A stretch of DNA of 64,000 bases. Origin: Hemileia vastatrix. Taxonomy: Eukaryota; Basidiomycota; Pucciniomycetes; Pucciniales; Zaghouaniaceae. The translations under genes were made by a program, and so were the position numbers. The notes below the pieces were generated by a model. That model saw only the letters and a program-made list of their open reading frames with translations. It did no database searches and was not told the DNA's origin. The stretch covers positions 17,716,501 through 17,780,500 of the forward strand of contig JASXTE010000016.1 in assembly GCA_030280995.1 (NCBI GenBank), written 5' to 3'. Positions 44,511 through 56,028 of the stretch are shown here, one piece after another (within the stretch, counting starts at the first letter, position 1; every line of letters begins with the position of its first letter).

Positions 44511-45300
44511 AGATTGAAGAGGTGAAAAAAGTGTTGGGGAGGCATGCAAGGGCTTGGGAAGTAGCCAACTTTTTATAAACTTGAGAATAATTAATATGTA
44601 TAAATTAGAAATAACAAGGAATAAAATTTTGAGGAATTATAACCCATTCCAAGTGTTAAATAATGTAACTAAATACATATTTCAGAATTTGAGTTGCTTG
44701 TGTTTACTAAAAAAATGTGGCCAATCGTTGAAAAAGGAAGATTTTTGTAGGGAAGAAACATGAAAAATGAAAAAAATACAAAGTAAAATAAAACTAAATA
44801 ATGACAGTGGGCTGGGAAAGGTGAGTGAGGGTCTGGGGGAGGTGTGAGAAATGAAGAGAAGAGAAGGGAGAGGGGGGGAAGGAGAGGAGAGTTGTTTTCT
44901 CACTGTGAAGGAAAGGAATAGGGAAAATGGGTAAGTAGATGGCAAGTTTAGAAATGAGATAAGGGGGTAGGATAGGAAGTCAGATTGAAGATAAGGGAGA
45001 ATTAGGGGAGGGAGGCATCAGATGGAAGTCCCACTTGTAATTCTACCAGGAATCAATTCAGGAAGCAAAAAAAAGCACTAGACATCTAGTGCACACTTTT
45101 TTCCTGCTGTGAATATTTTTTGAACTATTAATCAACTGTGGTTCAATGAAGGTTCAAATCAGTTTCAAGGTGTTTTCAAAGTAAATTCAATATTTCTTCA
45201 TGATTGTTTCATCACCACCTCAATGTGTGCTGAAAAAGATATGAATTAGGGTTCAAGGTTGCGGACTTGCTAGCAAGTCCGCCCCCCATATTGCGTGGTG

Positions 45301-45429
45301 AATGTTGAATGGAAAAGAGGTTAAGGCCCTGGTGGCTTCTGGGTCTCAAATTAATTGAATATCTTTAGAGCAAACAGCTTTTATAGGCTTGCCAATTAAA
45401 TCTGGTACTGGTGGAAAACTAAGAGGTAT
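45301..45429 (+). pseudogene. Family B copy 2, segment 3 (protease remnant)
   Basis: Translates to 'MLNGKEVKALVASGSQIN'-type residues with a TGA, aligning with copy 1 'LNGKEVNALVNSGSQIRFIS'; the protease Asp is replaced here too. It ends AGAGGTAT where element 3 inserted, and continues at 54595. Confidence 0.8.
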
Positions 45430-46574
45430 TGTCGGTCAGTCGTCTAGAAGAGGGAAGAAGAAGGGGAAGAAAGAGAGGAGGACAAGGAGAAAAGGTTATT
45501 TGAGAAATAAAAGAAATAAAATATAATAAAATTATTTAATTTATTGAAGAGGAGCAACGACGAGTTTCTTGAGAGATGAGACAAAAATGGAGTTCTTATT
45601 AAATAACAATATTATTTTAATGGTAAGGGCTCTGCGCGGCAAAAACTATGATCACTATCAGACTTAAGGCAACCTTTTAATTGTTATATAGAATTTCAAT
45701 TAGAATTTTGATACTAATAAGAAAATAATATAAACGTAATAAAATTATATTTAAGTTGTTGAGTGTATAGTAAGTGATGATGCTACAGGGGATTATCCAA
45801 GGCTCTTTTATAGGAAATGGGTCCTCTGAAGCGCCACTTTATTTGTAAATACAAGAATTATAATAGGATGAAACAAGAATATAAAAGAATAAGTGAAACA
45901 TAACAATGTAGAGAAAAATATGAAACAAATAATTAAAAACCCCAATTAAGAATCAAATTTTCCCACAATTAATTCCCAAATCAGTAAGTAAAAATAGTGA
46001 ATAACTAAACAAGCCTGAGAAATAGGAACTATGAGAAAAATAATTCAAAACAGATGGTACAGTCTGATTTAAGGATTTTTAAGTAAAACAAAAAATATTT
46101 TGACGCAACAAAATATGTAACTAATTTCAATTTAGCATAAATTAATTAATTTTTTTTTCCTGACACAATTAAGGGTCAAAAGAAGCGCCATTAATTATTG
46201 TTTAATACTATATGAAACATGTTATTTAATATATAAATTTAAATAATTAATTTAATTATATTATAAGTCAATTTTACACTTATAATTATAATATATGTTG
46301 TTAATTAATTAAATATTAATTTATAATTATTAAATACATAAAAAATGCGCCATTATTTGTAAAATATAAAATATATTATGCTTAATTTAAATGTATAAAT
46401 AATTTATATAACAATAAAATTAATATAACACTTATATTTAATAAGATACTTATATAATTTTATTATGCAATAAAATATTACTTTATATACATCAAATGCA
46501 ATAATTTATGCCCTCCTTCAGGTCCTATAAGTTAACATGTCATTTACTGGGCTCCTGGAATAGCCTGGCTGACA
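45430..46574 (-). repeat. 3' LTR of element 3
   Basis: 1145 bp, + strand ends TGTCGGTCAG and GGCTGACA. The TATA segment reads TATAAAAGAG at 45803-45812 (-). The polypurine tract AGAGTGAGGGAG follows at 46575-46586. Confidence 0.93.
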
Positions 46575-46607
46575 CTCCCTCACTCTAAAAAAAACAATAA
46601 AAAAATG

Positions 46608-49600
46608 CTAAGATTTTTTCTTTTTGTACTTTTTCAATAGAGTAGGAAGATTTGAAATCTCCTTGCCAGGTATCCATGCATCATGTTCAGATGATTTGTT
46701 CTTATATCTCAATAAATATTCATTACCTCTTTCAGAAGTGATAATTCTATCATTGAGAATTTTATCAATTTCTGCTGTTTCTGTGACTTCCTGAGGATTT
46801 TTCTTAGGTCTTCCTCTTCTTTTGGGAAATAAGTCACTGTTGGAAGTATAAGGCTTAAGCAAAGAAATGGGAAAGACAGGATGTTTCCTATCATAAGGAG
46901 AATACAATACAACTTCTACTGCATTATCACCAACCATTCTTTTAACAACAAATGGTCCTACAAAAGGATCTTTTAATTTGTTTTTACCTTGTAAATTGAA
47001 ATGGACAGTAGAGATCAACACTTCATCACCCTTGTTAAATGTGTATTCCTAATGGGATTTATCCCATCTTTTCTTTTCATATTCAAATGCTTTATCAATA
47101 CAGCTCTGAGCATGTTTTCTGCAATGCTGTTGCATTTGCATGAAAGATTTTACACCAGGGTGTATTTCCAACTTAAGTAATTTATTATTGAGAATTTTAG
47201 CAGGAGTTTGTGGGACATAACCTAACCAAAGCTCAAAAGGCTTTTTCTCAGTGACAGAATGAACAGTGCTATTATATGCAAATTCAAGACCAGGCAATAG
47301 AGTGACCCAATCATGAGTAAATCTGTCATTGTCTTTATATTCTAAACCAAAGGCACAATACCTTCTAATCATATCTTCCAGAGTTTGAATAATTCTCTCA
47401 GCTAGACCATCAGTCTGAAGATGGTGAGCTGTAGACAATTTTAACTCACAGCCACAAATATCCATCAAAGAGGTCAAAAACTCAGAAGTAAATTTAGGAT
47501 CCCTATCAGAGATAATGGCTTTTGGAAAACCAATAATATTAAACATGTAAGACCACCATAAGAAAGCTAATTCTTTGGTGGATACATCATTGTGGGTTGG
47601 AATAAATTTGCACATTTTTGTGAATCTATCTACTATTACCCAACCAGAGTTAAAGCTGTCTTTACCTGCAACAGGAAGACCAGTGACAAAATCCATATTA
47701 ATGATTTGCCAGGGAGCATTAGGTGCTTCAATATGTTGTAATAACACTGCTCTCTTACCTGTCAACCTTTTTGATTTTTGGAAAGGATCACAAGATTCAA
47801 CATATAATTTTGTGTCTTCAGACATATTAGCCCAATAAGCAGTGTTTTTGATTCTAATCAATGTTTTCTCAAGATCAAAATGACCAGCCAATGTTTCATC
47901 ATGACATAGTTTGAGGATAGTTTCTCTCATAGAAGGAGGAATTACAATTACATTAGTAAGCTTTCTTCTATAATATATATAACCATCTTCAATAGAAAAC
48001 TTTCCTTTACTCAAAGCATTTTTATACTTTGCAGGAAGAGTTTTTATTAATGCTTGAATTGAAGCATTCTTAGGATCATTTAAGATAGTAACAAATTTAT
48101 TTAAATCAGATCTCATATGAATCCAGTATTAATTTCAATAACTCTTCTTTCATATCAATTACAAATATACCATGGATATGAAGAGTATCATCTTCAGGTA
48201 CATAAGCAGGATTTGAGTCATTATTTGGCATAGGCAATCTGGAGAGCATATCAAAATTGGTGTGAATATTTCCAGCCCTATGGATAATTGTCATCCGTCC
48301 TCTGTATTCTTGAACAGCAAGTTGCCACCTGAATATATGTCTGTTAGGTGTTTTAAGGTTTAAGAGGGACTTCACAGCACTACAGTCAGTTAATAAGTCA
48401 AATTTTTGGTCATCTAGATAGTAATGAAGCTTCTCAAGAGCCCAAACAACTGCTGAGCACTCTAATTGAGTGGCACCATATTTCAATTCACTATTTCTCA
48501 AGGTTCATGAAATATATCAAATTACAACCTCTGAGGATTTATCATTTATAATTTGTTTCTGGTGAAGGGCAGCACCCAGACCAATAAAGCTAGCATCTGT
48601 ATACAGGACAAATGGTTTGTTAAAATCTGGAAGAGCCAATATAGGGGCTGTCATTAAGCAATATTTTAAGGTATCAAAAGCTTTTTGACAGTCATTATTT
48701 TAGAGAAAGGCAACATCTTTTCTGGTCAGTTTTGTAAGAGGCAAGGCTATGACCTGATAATTTTTAATATATTGTCTATAATAGCCACACATACCCAAAA
48801 AACTTTGGATTTCTCTTACAGAAGTTGGTGCTTTCACATTTTGAATTGCAGCAACTTTGTTTTGGTCTACACAAATTTGTAGGCCTGACACAACATGGCC
48901 AAGGACTTTCAAAGATTGAAAACCAAATTTATACTTTTTCAAGGACAAAGTCATATTGATTTCATCCATTTTTTGGAAAACTCTATTCAAATGAACCATA
49001 TGTTCATAAAAAGTTTTAGAAAAAACTATGATATCATCAATATAAACCATAAGCCATCCCTCAATTATTTCTTGATGGAAAGTATTATCCATGACTTTTT
49101 GAAAAACTGAAGGTGCATTTTTAGGGCCAAATGGCATCCTAACATACTTATATATTCCCATATGAGTAGCAATTAGTAAAAAATTTTGCAAATTTTTCTC
49201 AACAGGAATTTGATGATAACCTTTATTGCCATCCAGACAACTAATAAATTTTTCACCCTGTAAGGTAGCATGAATTGAATTAATTCTGGGTAAAGGATAG
49301 ATATCATCAACAGTATAAGTGTTCAATGCTCTGTAATCACCACATAATCTAGCCTTATCTTTTTCATAAAAATCAAGACCGGGGAAATGACACAATATTT
49401 GGGGGTGACATCCACTTTCTCAATGATATTCATTTTTAATAATGTGGCAATATTATCTTCAATATCCTTTCTTTTTGTTGGAGAAGCAGGATATGGTTTT
49501 TTCTTAAGACTAGGAGGGATATCACTCAAGTTAAAGGATAAGGTAATTTTAATTTTTTCCTGAACAATTCCTAAGACATTAGAACCATGAGTAAAAGCCA

Positions 49601-52600
49601 TAGGGAAAGAGGTAATTGAGGCAATAATAGAATCCTTTTGTTCCCTAGTTAACTGATCATTAAAAGAAGCAGTATTTATTTCATTCAATAAATCATCCAT
49701 TTCAATTGTTGTTCTGCCTTTACACTGGATTAGTGAGTTACAAGACTTTAACAGATGCCCAGAAGGTTTTCTAGAGGAGGAAATTTTGAATTTCCTTTTG
49801 CCATTCAATCCCAAAGTGAAGAAATTATTTGCTGGGTCCAATTTCACACCAAACATGGTTAAAATATCATTACCCATAATAAACCAATTGCTTAAATTAT
49901 CATTTTGCATGACAACAAATTCACAAACATCTCTGACAAAACCACAATTATATTTGAAGAATACAGAGGTTTTGTATTTTCCAATAGGAATTAAGGTAGA
50001 ACCATACCCTCTCCATTTTTCAGAAGTTATAGGTAATATTTTACTCAAATATTCCTTATCCACTGAAGCTAAAGCCTTTTCAGAGACTACACTTCCTCCA
50101 GCACCAGAGTCAAGAACCACATCAACATTCTTACCATTAATAATAACAGGTGCTTTCAAGGGGGATATGGCTATAGAATTGTTAGTAATATCTTTAATTA
50201 TTTCAGAATTTTCCACTGAAGATAAATCCAATACACATTCTTCAGATATATTATCTAAATAATGGACATCCTGTTCTAACATTAAAACATCTTTAACAGA
50301 GTCATTGCCATAGGAGATATTACTTTCACAATCACTAGAAGAATTATTGACATCAAATTCAGCTTCATCAGTGTCTTCATTTTGTTCAACAAGATGAATT
50401 TTCTTGTCACAAACATGACCCTTTTGCCATGGTTTGTTACATTTATAACAAGTATTTGTTGCATATTTTTTAGGTGCAACTGGAGCAGAGGGTTTACCAG
50501 ATTTTTCTGGGAGTTTTGTAGAAGGTTTATTCTGATCATTATAAGATTTACCAAGGTAATTCTTTGGTTCATATCTATGGTTGAGTACTACCTCATTACA
50601 GATTTTAATGAAAGAAGAATTTTCCCTTACATGCTCAGTTCTAGCCACAATCAAATCTCTGAGAGAATTTGGTAATTTATACAAGATTTTATCTCTCCAA
50701 ATATCATAATCCATCTTTGGATCAATTGCTCTTAGGATTTTTGTTATTTTCATAAGAAAAACAATGGGCTTTTCAACAGAGGAGGATACATATCTAGTAT
50801 TCTCATACAGTCTTTGCTGAGCTAACCTGAATTTTGAACCACCAAACTGATTCTCAATCAAGGATTTCCAATCATTCCATGTATAATGATTGTTATCTAA
50901 AAGGACAGATTCATACCACATCAAGGCTACATTGGAAAATAAAGAAATTAGCTTAGAAACAATTTCCTCATCAGGTAGTTTATAAGATCTCTTTAAATTA
51001 TCAATTCTTTGGATAAAGTGTTGCCAATAAGAGGAAGAATAACCATCAAAGGTAGGATATTGGTCTAACTTAGGCCAATTTTTCTGACTACTGGGATGGT
51101 CCACTTTTTGGTTTGAATTATTCAATATTAATAATTCCTGAAGTTTAGCCAGGTGTTCAGAAATTTCATTATTTACAGAAAAAGCTGGTGCATGACCATC
51201 ACAAGATTTTTTGCTTGTAGCAAAAGATTTTACAGACTCATTGTCAGTTTGTTTAATGGTTGAAATATGAGGAAGAAAGGAGGACTCTGCTCAGGTTCTT
51301 TTCCTTTATTTTTATGCAGCTTATTGACAGCATTCTCATTCATACCATTATTGATGGTTAAGGTTGAGAATTTTTCCGGCAGGTCAGACACATAGTTTCT
51401 TGTCCTTGGAATTTCAGACATCTGGTCATTTACTTTTGCAAGAGATAGAACATTTCTGTCCTCAGAAACTGTGTGTTTGGCACTTAGTGCATGTAAATCA
51501 TTCTTTAGCTTTTTAAACTCATTTTGTAGAGATTTTATGTCACTTTTTAATGAATAATTTTCTTCAATAAGGGGTTTCAATTAACTCAAGGTCTTATGTA
51601 GACTGATATTTTTATCTGAGATAGCTCTATGGTCACTCCTTATTTGTTTTTGTTGACTAAGAACAATATTCAAGGTTTCTTTAATTTTAAAATAAGCTGT
51701 ATCCTGTACAGAAGAACTTACTTTACATTGCAAGTGCAAATTATTTAATCTATCATTTTCATGGATTAACACATCTCTCAATTTTTTGTCTTTCACAACA
51801 TTAAAATCAAGGGTATCTTTCAATATTTCTTCAGAAGTTTTCTCAATTAAGTCATAGACTTCAGAGGAAACAGAATCATTCTTAATTGCAAGAGAAGGAT
51901 TAATCAAAGAAGTAGAAGTCAAATGTAGAGGTTCATCAAATGACAATTTGCTAATTACATTAATAGGGCTACTAGTTACAGGAAGCTGTTTTTTAACAGG
52001 TTTAACTGTTCTTTCACCATGTTCAATAATATTACCTGCAGAAGAAGTCTTATTAGAAAACATACCCAAGTGACTATCAAACAAATTACTTACCATGGCA
52101 GAGGAGGAAACTTCCCCTGAAACTGAGTTTGGGATTGTGCTTGGGCCTTCTTTCTCCTGCTTGGTTGGTAAGGATGAGGAGGAGGATGGGAATTGGGTGT
52201 TCTGGATGGGCCAGGCTGATGATGAGGAGGATGTTGCACATTCTGCTGGTAGTGACTCATTAGATAATCCCATTTCCATTGCTCTACTTCCATAGTATTT
52301 TGATTTTGTGTGAAGGAGCTGGGGGGCTGTGAAGGTTGAGCCTGAAACTGAGGCTGATTGGGAGGCAACTGAGGAGGGGCCTGGGCCTGATTTTGGTTCC
52401 TGAGTTCCTGAACTTGATCCCACAAGGTGTCTAATTTTGCCTTGTATTTCATGTTTTCTGTCCTCAGTTCTTTGATATGACTGGACAGATTGCTGATTTG
52501 TTGGGGCAGAGGAAGCTTTTTTATTTTGAATCCTTTTGGAAGACCTTCTTGAGGTACTGGAGATTTTACTTCCTTCTGTTGTGCTGGGGGAAGGGGGTTT

Positions 52601-52771
52601 GATTTGTTTACTTCTCTTGTCATTTCCACATCCTGAATTATGTGAATTTTTCTTGTTAGCATAAGATTTTTTATGTTCAACTTTAGAAGAACTAACAGTA
52701 TCAGCATCATAATCAATTTGAACTTCATCCACTTGCATGTTATCCATTTTCTCAGCCAAATTGTTGGACAT
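46608..52771 (-). pseudogene. Gag-Pol pseudogene, element 3
   Basis: Same domain order as the protein at 11032-17199. Lesions seen by comparison: stop at 51581-51583 (Glu codon to TAA), a 1-nt deletion near 51280, a 1-nt deletion near 49370, a stop at 48700-48702 (Trp to TAA), two TGA stops just upstream of 48501, a 5-nt deletion near 48112, and a TAG near 47050. Intact parts include the gag core and protease (51125-49323, 'VVLDSGAGGS'), RT with YIDD (49395-48700), RNase H (48501-48106), integrase (48116-47049) and AT-hook plus chromodomain (47021-46608). It cannot make a full polyprotein. Confidence 0.93.
52090..52728 (-). CDS. Overlapping +1-frame ORF in gag, element 3
   Basis: 212 codons, starting with an ATG only 43 nt downstream of the gag ATG, so leaky scanning could reach it. 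It has the same blocks as 16518-17090: 'EGLPKGFKIKKLPLPQQISN', the coiled coil, 'EVEQWKWDYLMSHYQQN', 'PHPYQPSRRKK', end 'PPLPW'. It remains open over its whole length while the gag frame downstream is broken. Stop TAA overlaps a GTAAGT donor. Function unknown. Confidence 0.55.
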   Translation of the reverse strand: MKFKLIMMLILLVLLKLNIKNLMLTRKIHIIQDVEMTREVNKSNPLPPAQQKEVKSPVPQEGLPKGFKIKKLPLPQQISNLSSHIKELRTENMKYKAKLDTLWDQVQELRNQNQAQAPPQLPPNQPQFQAQPSQPPSSFTQNQNTMEVEQWKWDYLMSHYQQNVQHPPHHQPGPSRTPNSHPPPHPYQPSRRKKAQAQSQTQFQGKFPPLPW

Positions 52772-53432
52772 AATATTGGGAAGATTAATTAACTTCTTAA
52801 AAATTAATAAAATTTAGTTAATAATTGCTCCAAATAAAAAAAAATTTTTTATTAATTAAATTATATAAAAAAAATTTTTTAATATAAAGTAATATTTATA
52901 AAAAATTAATTAATAAAATGGATTGCAAAGTTAAATTGGGAATAAACAATTAAGTTAATTCAATCAATTAAATTACCAAAATTAAATATGGCAATATATG
53001 GGACTAAGTACAAAGTACTATTTAAGTCAACCAAAATGAACAAAAATTAATAGTAAAAAAATTAATTTAATAATTCAAATTTTATTAATAATAATGTTAA
53101 TTTATTCTAGGACTAAGAGGAATTAAACACTCTATAATGGTTAACTAGATAAAAAAAATTTTTAATAAATGAACACTTACACTCAGTGAATCAGCAAATA
53201 AGCCACAATCACTGTTATTGCAGTAAAAATATAGTAATATGAGTGAGAGGTGCAAAGGTTAACTTACTATAGTTATCAAAAAATCACTTCAAAATCATAG
53301 ATGAATTAAATTAATATAAACCTAATCGATCTAACCCAAGTTCAAAACATGGTCGCAGCAAAAGTTTCTTTTTTTTTTTCTGGGTGGTCCGTGCGTTTGT
53401 CGTTCGTCGCAAGAATCAGTATTGTCATCGTC
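52772..53432 (-). other. Element 3 leader
   Basis: Non-coding, homologous to 17200-17860, with both GTAAGT donor-like sites and the GTTGA..TTAGTCC blocks preserved. No ORF. Confidence 0.5.
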
Positions 53433-53449
53433 GTTTGGAAAGGTCCCCA
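53433..53449 (-). promoter_or_regulatory. Putative primer-binding site, element 3
   Basis: TGGGGACCTTTCCAAAC on the - strand, identical to element 2 and at the same distance from the 5' LTR. Confidence 0.5.
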
Positions 53450-53451
53450 GT

Positions 53452-54594
53452 TGTTGGTCAGTCGTCTAGAAGAGGGAAGAAGAAGGGGAAGAAAGAGAGG
53501 AGGACAAGGAGAAAAGGTTATTTGAGAAATAAAAGAAATAAAATATAATAAAATTATTTAATTTATTGAAGAGGAGCAACGACGAGTTTCTTGAGAGATG
53601 AGACAAAAATGGAGTTCTTATTAAATAACAATATTATTTTAATGGTAAGGGCTCTGCGCGGCAAAAACTATGATCACCATCAGACTTAAGGCAACCTTTT
53701 AATTGTTTTATAGAATTTCAATTAGAATTTTGATACTAATAAGAAAATAATATAAACGTAATAAAATTATATTTAAGTTGTTGAGTGTATAGTAAGTGAT
53801 GATGCTACAGGGGATTATCCAAGGCCCTTTTATAGACAATGGGTCCTCTGAAGCGCCACTATATTTGTAAATACAAGAATTATAATAGGATGAAACAAGA
53901 ATATAAAAGAATAAGTGAAACATAACAATGTAGAGAAAAATATGAAACAAATAATTAAAAACCCCAATTAAGAATCAAATATTCCCACAATTAATTCCCA
54001 AATCAGTAAGTAAAAATAGTGAATAACTAAACAAGCCTGGGACATAGGAAAAATGAGAAAAATAATTCAAAACAGATGGTACAGTCTGATTTAAGGATTT
54101 TTAAGTGAAACAAAAAATATTTTGATGCAACAAAATATGTAATTAATTTCAATTTAGTATAAATTAATTAATTTTTTTTCTGACACAATTAAGGGTCAAA
54201 AGAAGCGCCATTAATTATTGTTTAATACTATATGAAAGGTGTTATTTAATATATAAATTTAAATAATTGATTTAATTATATTATAAGTCAATTTTACACT
54301 TATAATTATAATATATGTTGTTAATTAATTAAATATTAATTTATAATTATTAAATACATAAAAAATGCGCCATTGTTTGTAGAATAAAAAATATATTATG
54401 CTTAATTTAAATGTATAAATAATTTATATAACAATAAAATTAATATAACACTTATATTTAATAAGATACTTATATAATTTTATTATGCAATAAAATATTA
54501 CTTTATATACATCAAATGCAATAATTTATGCCCTATTTCAGGTCCTATAAGTTAACATGTCATTTACTGGGCTCCTGGAATAGCCTGGCTGACA
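53452..54594 (-). repeat. 5' LTR of element 3
   Basis: 1143 bp, + strand termini TGTTGGTCAG and GGCTGACA; TATA box TATAAAAGGG at 53825-53834 (-). About 25 differences from the 3' LTR by eye. Confidence 0.93.
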
Positions 54595-55597
54595 TGTATA
54601 GATGGGCATGCAAAAAAAACTTATGGGGACAGCTGAACATGTTAAGTTTAGTGTAGGTGGATCTGTTGGTAGAATGAATTTTTATGTGGCCAAAAGGGCT
54701 GTGAATTAAGTTCTTTTTGGGCCATTTTTGATGAATTTTGAGTCAAGAATAGGTTATCAGAGTGGAATTGTGATTATTTTAGGGATAACAGGTGAAGATA
54801 TGAGGCAGCTTCATATGCAGTTGACATCTCCAGAAGATGATAATTGGGAGAAAAGTCCTAGCTTAGATTCTATTTTCAAGTGATGTTTGTGCACCAAGAG
54901 GAGGCAAATTAAAAGGTTATGTTTTGGTGAATTTGTAAAAAAATATATGTATGAACTCTGACATTGTTTGGAGTAGTAAGTGCTGATTTCTCTAATTTTG
55001 CAATCTCTCCTCACAAAGCAATCCCAGATTCAGATAGGTCAACTCACTTGTAGATAATTCAAGAGGATTCAAAATTATTATCTGTTGATATATCTTTGAA
55101 ATTTCATTATATGTTGGAATTTTCTATATATTTTTTATCATTATCAAATTTTTTTATAAAATTTAAAAAGGGTTACAAAGGAATGATGGGATGTATTATT
55201 TTGGATGAAAGATGGATAGGGAGTTTGTATAGTATTGTTGAAATATGTGGTAGAGTATTTTATGGCCTCCAGCAAGAGGATAAAATGAAATTATCTCAAC
55301 AAAATAAAATATAAAATCTTAGTATGATTAATTCTCAAAAAAATATTTGTTATGAATCTAGTTCTGTCCTTAAGTAAGAGTTTAAACTTCCAACATTATT
55401 TACTGATGATTTTATGGTGGAAAATGATGATAGGGGTGTTGGAAAATTTTATGAAAAATTAGAAAAGGGAAAAGGGGATGGAGATGAAAATATTAAAATA
55501 AAAATTATATTAAAACTTATTTTGTTTCGAATTCTGATTCTGAAGAAGAAGAAATCTCTGATAAAAAATTATATAACAATGATACTATGATGGATCA
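54595..55597 (+). pseudogene. Family B copy 2, segment 4 (post-protease region)
   Basis: Aligns with copy 1 31730-31100 read on the - strand: 'GGATCTGTTGG.AGAATG' (54659), 'GGTTATCAGAGTGG' (54752), then the stretch around 55040-55200 ('AGATAATTCAAG.GGATTC', 'GGGATGT.TTATGTT'-like). Many stops. It ends GATCA (55593-55597), duplicated by the copia insertion, and resumes at 60838. Confidence 0.7.
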
Positions 55598-56028
55598 TAT
55601 TGAAATAAGAATGAATTTTAGAATATTAAAGTGAATATATATATTTCTAATTCTCTAACCAACTAAAACTAAGATACAAGAGGGGGGGCTATTTATACAG
55701 ATGCCCTATCCATTGATGCGTGTGTCCCCCAATCCGTCGTTCATAACATTCCATGACCCAAATTGCCCTTTGTGTACAATGCCTTTTATTTGTCTTTGTC
55801 TTTCTTCTTTCTATCTTTTGTAGCTTTTCCTCATTCTCTAAAGCCATTTGCTCATAGCACTTTCTTTTCCTAATGTTGTTCCTTTCTTTTGTGAGTATAA
55901 TTGATTCTGCTTTTCTTGAACTTTTGGTTTCATTATTATGTTGAATAGAACAAATATTAGATTTACTTTTAGTATCTTTTGAATGTGAAAAGTGGATAAG
56001 CGTGAGGTTTGCTTTTCCTAGTTCAACA
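55598..56028 (-). repeat. 3' LTR of copia element
   Basis: 431 bp; - strand starts TGTTGAACTAGG and ends CTTATTTCAATA. The polypurine tract GGAAGGGAGAG (- strand, 56029-56039) abuts it. Confidence 0.93.

Larger units (their letters stand above)
40413..45300 (+). mobile_element. Large CACTA-like element (4.9 kb, non-autonomous)
   Basis: Ends CACCACGCAATATTTGGGGG and CCCCCCATATTGCGTGGTG with the perfect 18-bp palindrome GGACTTGCTAGCAAGTCC at both. AAT is duplicated at 40410-40412 and 45301-45303, and family B sequence reads through once the element is removed. Left subterminal DNA has TTCAGAYTGAACTC repeats as in the MITEs. The interior is AT-rich to ~43390, then a C/T-rich repeat array (43430-44500) interrupted by a MITE (43971-44231). 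I found no transposase: the longest ORFs are under 90 codons and look random. It is probably mobilised by an enzyme encoded elsewhere. Confidence 0.8.
45430..54594 (-). mobile_element. Full-length Ty3/chromovirus retrotransposon (family A, element 3)
   Basis: A 9165-bp element with LTRs 45430-46574 and 53452-54594 (roughly 98% identical by eye). Target duplication GGTAT (45425-45429) / TGTAT (54595-54599), one mismatch. Layout as in element 2, but the Gag-Pol frame is broken by at least eight lesions. It keeps YIDD in RT. The insertion site lies inside family B copy 2. Confidence 0.95.
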
